From Salifodinibacter halophilus (GTDB taxonomy: Bacteria; Pseudomonadota; Gammaproteobacteria; Nevskiales; Salinisphaeraceae): DNA of 64,000 bases. Positions 58,464-64,000 of the stretch are shown here, piece after piece. Location of the stretch: contig JABEEB010000001.1 in assembly GCA_012999515.1 (NCBI GenBank), positions 186,001 through 250,000 on the forward strand, read 5' to 3'. Numbering within the stretch: position 1 is the first letter of the stretch; the number at the start of each line of letters is the position of its first letter. The translations under genes were made by a program, and so were the position numbers. The notes below the pieces were generated by a model. It saw only the letters and a list, made by a program, of their open reading frames with translations, did no database searches and was not told where the DNA came from.

Positions 58464-60357
58464 TTCGGCTACTCCCGTGCTGCATGCAACTGTTGAAGAA
58501 CGCCACTAGTTCGTCGGTTGCAGTCAGTGGCAGCACGTGGGCGACATACTGATCCGGTCGGACCACTATCACAGCGCCTTGGCGACGATCTATACCGCGT
58601 GCATCAAAGATGTCGCTATTAGCATCCACAGCAAAAATCTTCTCCCTGTTGGTGAGCTCGAAGGGGCCAACCCGAGGCAGGAAGGCTGTGGGGACATTGT
58701 TGATTTCGACGTCGCGGTGGAGCTGCTGATAGATCACCTTGATATCGAACAGACTGTCGAAACCAGCCCCTGCTGGGGTATGTGCGCGGACGGGGGAGTC
58801 GGACGATCCTGCGACCCAAGAGGCCCAATTCTCGACGGCAGCAGGTCCAGTTGCTGGGTTATCAGCGAAGACGTAGATATGCCAGCGGCCATCGGCCCTT
58901 GCCTGATGACCCAGCTCAAGCGGGTTGGCATCACAGACCCGAATCACGGGCGCTGAGTGGAAACGCTTGCCGATGGGAAACCCCGTGGCGAGATGTTGGT
59001 GGGTGTTTTTGCCGGTGATCATCGACGGCTGGTATTCCGTCATGAAGCCGGCCGGGAATTCAAAAGTTTTGACGTAGAAATCCTCGAGCTCGGCCGGGTC
59101 GTCGAAATCTTCCTCCGGCGTCGCCATCAGGTTCGACCACTGCTGGTCGAAATCAATCAGGTTTTTAGCGACTTCCTTGCGCTCCGTGGAATAGGTGTTG
59201 AGCAAGGATTCCGGGCTGATGCCCTGCACAACATGGCCGAGTTTCCAGCCGATATTGAAGCCGTCCTGGATGGAGACGTTCATGCCTTGCCCGGCCTTGG
59301 CGCTGTGCGTATGACAGGCGTCGCCGGTGATGAACACACGTGGGGTCTGACTAGCCGGATCATCCACGTCATCAAATTTATCGGTTAGGCGGTGGCCGAC
59401 TTCATAGACGCTATAACGCACAAGGCTTTTAACGTCGATTTGGTAGGGATGAAGGATTTCATTGGCTTTGGCGACCGTTTCTTCAAAAGTCGTTTCTTGC
59501 ACTCTGCGGCTTTGCTCATCCGTTGCGACCTCGCCCAAGTCGACATACATGCGGAAGAGGTGGCCACCTTCGCGCGGAATGTGCAGAATATTTCCCCCAG
59601 ACTTCGACTGGATGATGCATTTGGTGCGAATGTCCGGGAAGTCGGTATCCACGAGCACGTCGATTACACCCCAGGCGTGGGCCGCCTGTTGGCCCGCCAT
59701 TTTTCGCCCGATTGCTTTGCGGACCTTGCTATGGGCGCCGTCACAACCGACCACGTATCGGGCGTGCACGGTGCGTTCCTCGCCTTGGCGTTCGCCGGCG
59801 GTATAACGTACCCGCACAGCGACCGGGTAATCACCTTGCCCGTTATTGTCTAAGCGGACGAATTCGATACCGTAATCGGGCTCGAGACGCGCCGGAGATT
59901 GCTTCATGAAATCGACGAAGTGATCCTGTACGCGCGCCTGATTGACAATCAGATGTGGGAATTCGCTGATGCCGCCCGGGTCATCTATGGGCACTGACTG
60001 CCGTTTGATGCAGGACGGGTTGTCTGGGTCCGGGCGCCAGAAGGCCATTTCCGTTATACGGTAAGCCTCTTCTATGATGCGATTGGCAAAACCAAAAGCC
60101 TGAAAGGTTTCAACGCTACGCGCCTGAATGCCATCGGCTTGGCCGACTCCCAGTCGGTGTGGCCGGGCTTCTATGAGCCGGGTTGTAACCTCCGGAAACT
60201 GCGACAGCTGGGCAGTGGTGACTACGCCAGCCGGGCCGGCGCCGAGGACCAATACATCGACTTCGTCGGGAAGATCCACGGGCCGGTCAATGCCAACGCC
60301 AGCTGCCTGTTCAATTCTGGGATCACCTGTAACGTAACCATAGTGATGGAATTGCAT
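58456..60357 (-). CDS. FAD aromatic monooxygenase, 3-hydroxybenzoate-4-monooxygenase-like
   Basis: A class A flavoprotein hydroxylase of 633 residues. It begins MQFHHYGYVTGDPRIE, like MobA of Comamonas. The FAD motif is VLVLGAGPAGVV (about 35-46), the DG motif VVGCDGAHSKVRKAIG and the GD motif VFITGDACHTHSAKAGQGMN; a C-terminal thioredoxin-like domain is last. The known relative turns 3-hydroxybenzoate into protocatechuate. In this operon the product would be homoprotocatechuate, so hydroxyphenylacetate is the probable substrate. It would then do the job of HpaBC as a single polypeptide. Confidence 0.87.
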   Translation of the reverse strand: MQFHHYGYVTGDPRIEQAAGVGIDRPVDLPDEVDVLVLGAGPAGVVTTAQLSQFPEVTTRLIEARPHRLGVGQADGIQARSVETFQAFGFANRIIEEAYRITEMAFWRPDPDNPSCIKRQSVPIDDPGGISEFPHLIVNQARVQDHFVDFMKQSPARLEPDYGIEFVRLDNNGQGDYPVAVRVRYTAGERQGEERTVHARYVVGCDGAHSKVRKAIGRKMAGQQAAHAWGVIDVLVDTDFPDIRTKCIIQSKSGGNILHIPREGGHLFRMYVDLGEVATDEQSRRVQETTFEETVAKANEILHPYQIDVKSLVRYSVYEVGHRLTDKFDDVDDPASQTPRVFITGDACHTHSAKAGQGMNVSIQDGFNIGWKLGHVVQGISPESLLNTYSTERKEVAKNLIDFDQQWSNLMATPEEDFDDPAELEDFYVKTFEFPAGFMTEYQPSMITGKNTHQHLATGFPIGKRFHSAPVIRVCDANPLELGHQARADGRWHIYVFADNPATGPAAVENWASWVAGSSDSPVRAHTPAGAGFDSLFDIKVIYQQLHRDVEINNVPTAFLPRVGPFELTNREKIFAVDANSDIFDARGIDRRQGAVIVVRPDQYVAHVLPLTATDELVAFFNSCMQHGSSRNE

Positions 60358-60401
60358 TACACGAACGCCTTACATGTTTGGGTCTGTTGTCTGCGTTGCT
60401 G

Positions 60402-61193
60402 TTATTGCTCGCGTCGATCCGATGCCGAATAACGCCTGAAAGATGTGCAAAGGTTTTGCGCCGATTTGACTAGCAAATTGACATCATTACCGACGGCGAC
60501 AAAAGTTGCGCCCCGTTCCAGACAGCGGGTCGCCAGCTCCTGATTGGAAGTCAGCATGCCGGCTGGTTTGTCGGCGGCGACGATGCGGCTGATACCTTGT
60601 TCGACCGCTTGGATGACGTCCGGATGATTCGGGTTGCCACGGTGGCCCATGTCGGCGGCTAAGTCGGCTGGGCCGATGAATACGCCATTGACGCCACCTA
60701 CCGCGAGAATTTTGTCGAGCGCTTGCAGTCCGACAGTGGTTTCAATCTGTACTAACAAGCAGACTTGTTCATCGGCGGTGGCCAGATATTCCGAATAGGT
60801 GTTGTAACCCGAGGCGCGGGCCAGAGCGGCGCCGATGCCGCGTTTGCCTTGGGGCGGGTAAGTTACCGACTTGACGGCTTCTTCGGCCTGCGCGGCCGAT
60901 TCGATCATCGGCACCAGAATAGTTTGTGCGCCGATATCAAGTATTTGCTTGATGGTGGCTCGATTATCATCCGGGACGCGCACGACCGGGTGGGAACGCG
61001 CACCAACGGCGCGCAATTGGCCGAGTATGTCGCGCAGGCCATTGGGACCATGCTCACCATCGATAACAAGCCAGTCGAAGCCCGTTTGGGCACATATTTC
61101 CGCGACCGAGGGATCGCCGCAAGCGACCCAGAGACCGATCTGCGGCTGGTGCTGTTTCAGGCAGGTCTTGAAATGATTGGCGGGGGCAGGCAT
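60402..61193 (-). CDS. hpaI: 4-Hydroxy-2-oxoheptanedioate aldolase HpaI
   Basis: A class II aldolase that cleaves the last pathway intermediate to pyruvate and succinate semialdehyde. Of its 263 residues, the catalytic His is in VIDGEHGPN (H48), the substrate Arg in VVRVPD, and the metal-binding Glu and Asp in VQIET and IGPADLAADMG. The start is ATG 61193 with AGAGG 5 nt before it; a longer frame to 61358 would overlap hpaH. The gap to hpaH is 8 nt. Confidence 0.93.
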   Translation of the reverse strand: MPAPANHFKTCLKQHQPQIGLWVACGDPSVAEICAQTGFDWLVIDGEHGPNGLRDILGQLRAVGARSHPVVRVPDDNRATIKQILDIGAQTILVPMIESAAQAEEAVKSVTYPPQGKRGIGAALARASGYNTYSEYLATADEQVCLLVQIETTVGLQALDKILAVGGVNGVFIGPADLAADMGHRGNPNHPDVIQAVEQGISRIVAADKPAGMLTSNQELATRCLERGATFVAVGNDVNLLVKSAQNLCTSFRRYSASDRREQ

Positions 61194-61201
61194 AGAAACC
61201 T

Positions 61202-62005
61202 CTATTCGAAATCGAGGCCAACGTGACCAAACGAGCCGAAATCGGCATGGATGGCAGTGCCCGGGGGGCATTCGATGGGGCTGATGAAGGAACCGGCGAG
61301 TATGGTTTGCCCCGCCTCCATATGCTGGCCATAGGTCTGCATGCGACGTGCCAGCCAAACGAGTCCAGTCACGGGATCGTCGAGTATGGCGGCACCAAGA
61401 CCTGTGGCCACTGTTTCGTCGTTTTTCTTGACGATGGCGCCGACCCAGCGCAGGTCGAAGGCTTCCGGCGCATGCCGGGCTTTACCGACGACGAAGCCGG
61501 CATCGGCGGCATTATCGGAGACTGTATCCGTGATCCGACGCGGCTGGCCGGTTTCGGGATCCTGGCGCAGGATGCGGGTATCCAGGATCTCTATGGCGGG
61601 CACAACGTAATCCGTGGCGGCCAGCACATCCTCGTAACTGACGTCGCCTACCAATGGCGCCTTGAGCACGAAAGCGATCTCCACTTCCACGCGCGGCTGG
61701 ATGAAGCGAGTGTCCGGGATGTTGGCACCATCAGCAAAGCACATATCGTCATACAGCACGCCGCTATCCGGGGTGCTAATGCCCAGAGCATCCTGCATCA
61801 CCTTCGAGGTGAGGCCGATTTTCCAACCCAGGATGGTCCGACCAGCGGCTAGCTTGCGCTGCATATGGGCTGCTTGGATGGCGTAGGCATCATCGAGCGT
61901 CATATCTGGATAATCGCGAGACAGTAGCCCAATCTGACGCCGTTCAGCCTCTGCTTCGATCAAGGCTCCAGCTGCCGTATTGGTCTGCGCGTTGGTCAGC
62001 GTCAT
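61202..62005 (-). CDS. hpaH: 2-Oxo-hept-3-ene-1,7-dioate hydratase HpaH
   Basis: It adds water to the dienoate to give 4-hydroxy-2-oxoheptanedioate, the substrate of HpaI. Of its 267 residues, GWKIGLTSKVMQDALGI, QPRVEVEIAFVLKAPL and the ending with GTAIHADFGSFGHVGLDF are typical. It overlaps the FAH-family gene by ATGA. Confidence 0.93.
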   Translation of the reverse strand: MTLTNAQTNTAAGALIEAEAERRQIGLLSRDYPDMTLDDAYAIQAAHMQRKLAAGRTILGWKIGLTSKVMQDALGISTPDSGVLYDDMCFADGANIPDTRFIQPRVEVEIAFVLKAPLVGDVSYEDVLAATDYVVPAIEILDTRILRQDPETGQPRRITDTVSDNAADAGFVVGKARHAPEAFDLRWVGAIVKKNDETVATGLGAAILDDPVTGLVWLARRMQTYGQHMEAGQTILAGSFISPIECPPGTAIHADFGSFGHVGLDFE

Positions 62006-62880
62006 CGTTCAACCTCCACGCCGTTGGCGAGCACGCCGATGCCCTCGGCCTCCACCTCGATGCGATCTCCGGGCTGCAACCAAACCGGGGGATCGAAACG
62101 CGCTCCGGCACCGGTCGGCGTGCCCGTGACGATTACATCGCCCGGTTTTAGAGTGGTGAATGTGGAGATGTAACTAATGAGGTAACGAAACGGGAACATC
62201 ATGCGCGCGGTGCGATCATCTTGGCGGATCTCCCCGTTGACACGCGTGGTCAGTCGAATATCGGCGATCTGGCTTTCTGCCTCGAAAGGCACCAGCCAGG
62301 GTCCCATGGCGCCAGAGCGATCGAAGTTCTTGCCCTGAGTGACATTGAACTTGGCGTGCCGGACCCAATCGCGGATCGTGCCTTCATTGCACAGGGTGAT
62401 GGCTGCGACGTGATCCAGCGCATCGCGCTCTGAAATACGGCGTCCAGCCTTGCCAATGACGAGTGCGACTTCGCCCTCGTAATCGAGCTTTTCCGATTCC
62501 GGAGGCTGCAATAATGGTTGGTCGTGGCCAGTAAAACTTTCCGGAAAACGCACGAACACAGAGGGATAGGGCGGTAGATCCTGCCCATCTTTGTATTCGC
62601 TGTTTCGATCAGGGTAATTCACCCCAATGCAGATGATCTTGCCGGGCCGGGCAACCGGGATATCGAATTGCACATCGCCAACGTTGATATCGGGTGACGC
62701 CCCGGCTGCGGTTTCAGCCAGCCGCCTCAGGGCGCTATCGGCGATCGCGTCGTCCAGCGTCGGCCATTGCCTCCCATGGAACGGGCCCAGATCTAGAACG
62801 CCCTGGTCAGTTATCGCGCCATAGCTGCGCCATCCTTGGTAGAAGAAGCTAGCAAAACGTGGCCGGGAAAGTGTCGACAT
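62002..62880 (-). CDS. FAH-family decarboxylase/isomerase of the homoprotocatechuate pathway
   Basis: A fumarylacetoacetate-hydrolase-fold enzyme of 292 residues. Seen are KIICIGVNYPDRNSEY, the metal ligands in LDYEGEVALVIGK, and TGTPTGAGARFDPPVWLQPGD. In E. coli the two-domain HpaG removes CO2 from the tricarboxylate and isomerises the product. Here only one FAH domain is present, so either the isomerisation is done elsewhere or the domain does both. Position between hpaH and an hpaE-like gene supports this step. Confidence 0.82.
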   Translation of the reverse strand: MSTLSRPRFASFFYQGWRSYGAITDQGVLDLGPFHGRQWPTLDDAIADSALRRLAETAAGASPDINVGDVQFDIPVARPGKIICIGVNYPDRNSEYKDGQDLPPYPSVFVRFPESFTGHDQPLLQPPESEKLDYEGEVALVIGKAGRRISERDALDHVAAITLCNEGTIRDWVRHAKFNVTQGKNFDRSGAMGPWLVPFEAESQIADIRLTTRVNGEIRQDDRTARMMFPFRYLISYISTFTTLKPGDVIVTGTPTGAGARFDPPVWLQPGDRIEVEAEGIGVLANGVEVER

Positions 62881-62939
62881 CGGATGCTGCCTTGTTGCTC
62901 AAAAACACTCGTTTTGAATCGGATGGAAGCCCGTGAGGT

Positions 62940-64000
62940 TTACCCGTCGAGCTGGGTGCTGGGCAGATCTTCCTTAGCGAAGGCAATGTTTTTGGTTTCC
63001 ATATAGAAGTCGAACGACCAGTCGCCACCGTCGCGACCCAGACCGGAATACTTCATGCCGCCGAAGGGCGCGGGTAGGTGTCGTATATTCTGTGAATTGA
63101 CCCAGATCATGCCGGCCTCCATCTGCTCGGTGAATCGCAGCGCCCGAGTGACATTCGAAGTCCAGACATAGCCAGCCAGGCCGTAAGGCACATCGTTGGC
63201 GAGTTGCAAGGCCTCATCCTCAGTGCTGAAGGACATGGCCGTGAGTACTGGCCCGAAGATTTCTTCTTGGGCGATGCGCATCGATGGGTTAGCGTTTGTG
63301 AATAGCGTCGGGCGGACATAGCAGCCGTTGACGAAGTCACTGTCATCGACTTTCTCGCCACCAGTGGCGATAGTCGCTCCTTCCTCACGGGCGATATCGA
63401 AGTACGACAATACCTTGTCTTCGTGGCTGGGGTGGATCAGCGGCCCGATGACCGTGTCCGGATCCAGTGGGTGGCCGATGCGGATATTGGCCGCCCGCTC
63501 GGCGAGTTTGGCTACGAACTCGTCGTGCACGGAGTCCTCGACTAGCAATCGGCTGGAGGACGTGCAGCGCTCACCGTTTAACGAATAGATCATGAACAAC
63601 GCCGCATCGGCGGCGCGATCGAGATCCGCATCGGCGAACACCACCACGGCGTTTTTGCCACCCAGCTCGAAATGCACGCGCTTAAGCGTGTCCGCTCCTT
63701 GTTTCAAAATGGTTTGGCCGGTGCGGCTTTCGCCGACAAAACCGATCGCCTTGATCGCCGGGTGCTCGGTTATCGCCTTGCCGGCGTCTTCGCCGAAGCC
63801 ATTGACGGTATTCCAGACCCCTTTCGGCAGTCCGGCCTCCTCGGCGATCTCCACCAGCAGGCGGGCGGTCAGGGGTGATAGTTCTGCCGGTTTGTGCACG
63901 ACCGTGCAGCCAGAGGCCAAGGCTGGCGCGATTTTCCAAGTGGAGAGCATGAACGGCGTATTCCACGGCGTAATGATGCCCACTGGTCCAAGCGGCGTGC
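62940..64000 (-). CDS. hpaE: 5-Carboxymethyl-2-hydroxymuconate semialdehyde dehydrogenase, HpaE-like (partial)
   Basis: The frame is open to the right edge, so the start lies outside and about 353 residues are visible. It is an NAD-dependent aldehyde dehydrogenase with GIITPWNTPFMLSTWKIAPALA, the general base Glu in VHFELGGKNA and the nucleophile Cys in LNGERCTSSSRL. The stretch GVWNTVNGFGEDAGKAITEHPAIKAIGFVGES is like HpaE and oxidises the product of the dioxygenase. It is the first visible gene of the catabolic operon. Confidence 0.88.
   Translation of the reverse strand, partial: TPLGPVGIITPWNTPFMLSTWKIAPALASGCTVVHKPAELSPLTARLLVEIAEEAGLPKGVWNTVNGFGEDAGKAITEHPAIKAIGFVGESRTGQTILKQGADTLKRVHFELGGKNAVVVFADADLDRAADAALFMIYSLNGERCTSSSRLLVEDSVHDEFVAKLAERAANIRIGHPLDPDTVIGPLIHPSHEDKVLSYFDIAREEGATIATGGEKVDDSDFVNGCYVRPTLFTNANPSMRIAQEEIFGPVLTAMSFSTEDEALQLANDVPYGLAGYVWTSNVTRALRFTEQMEAGMIWVNSQNIRHLPAPFGGMKYSGLGRDGGDWSFDFYMETKNIAFAKEDLPSTQLDG

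Noticed and set aside
61194-61358. 55-residue N-terminal extension of HpaI
   Set aside because: It lies inside hpaH in another frame. ATG 61193 has a good ribosome site and gives the usual length.

Overview
The window is a chromosomal segment of a GC-rich gammaproteobacterium. The signs are the gene orders murJ-ribF-lspA, tgt-yajC-secD-secF, suhB-trmJ-cysE, rlmN-pilF-rodZ-hisS-yfgM-bamB-der and guaB-guaA. The gene style would suit a marine or halotolerant lineage such as Salinisphaera, but that placement is a guess. The window is cut inside murJ on the left and inside an hpaE-like dehydrogenase on the right.

Region by region: (1) 1-2.35 kb: murJ (partial), ribF and lspA. (2) 2.4-12.4 kb: a minor-pilin operon on the minus strand, fimT-pilV-pilW-pilX-pilY1-pilE. 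The pilY1 gene is split by a complete 3,372-bp ISL3-family element that looks like ISPpu12. It has imperfect 24-bp inverted repeats and a perfect 8-bp target duplication, and carries tnpA, a second lspA, a CDF-like cation transporter and a PbrR/CadR-type MerR regulator. (3) 12.7-18.8 kb: tRNA-Leu(CAA), a PBP4-type dacB, and tgt-yajC-secDF. (4) 18.9-36.1 kb: dense housekeeping genes. These include a shortened ISC-like cluster (cysE, cysteine desulfurase, an IscU-like protein without its cysteine ligands, an IscA-type carrier), ndk, rlmN, pilF, rodZ, hisS, yfgM, bamB, der, xseA, guaB and guaA. (5) 36.1-47.9 kb: a DUF1328 micro-protein, an SMP-30 lactonase with a GntR/FCD regulator and candidate operators, zapE, xerD, fdxA, a NUDIX hydrolase, ppc, a NlpC/P60 lipoprotein, and CBS and DUF421 proteins. 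(6) 47.9-64 kb: an accessory catabolic island, all on the minus strand.

The island is the most interesting part. It encodes a MetA-type outer-membrane protein, an APC permease, a ThDP-dependent 2-keto-acid (arylpyruvate) decarboxylase, an Lrp-type regulator, a FeaB-like arylacetaldehyde dehydrogenase, a GMC alcohol oxidoreductase, a type I homoprotocatechuate 2,3-dioxygenase with every known active-site residue, a 3-hydroxybenzoate-4-monooxygenase-like flavoprotein, and HpaI, HpaH, FAH-family and HpaE-like enzymes. Read together they suggest a route from an aromatic amino acid or aryl-ethanol through arylpyruvate or arylacetaldehyde and hydroxyphenylacetate to homoprotocatechuate. The ring would then be opened by meta-cleavage, ending in pyruvate and succinate semialdehyde. 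The two-component HpaBC hydroxylase is not seen and a single-component flavoprotein takes its place. Twin GCACA-N5-TGTGC palindromes in a 959-bp gap without genes are candidate operators for the decarboxylase.

Starts were often moved from the longest reading frame to the codon supported by a Shine-Dalgarno sequence, an ATGA-type overlap or family length; the entries say where.
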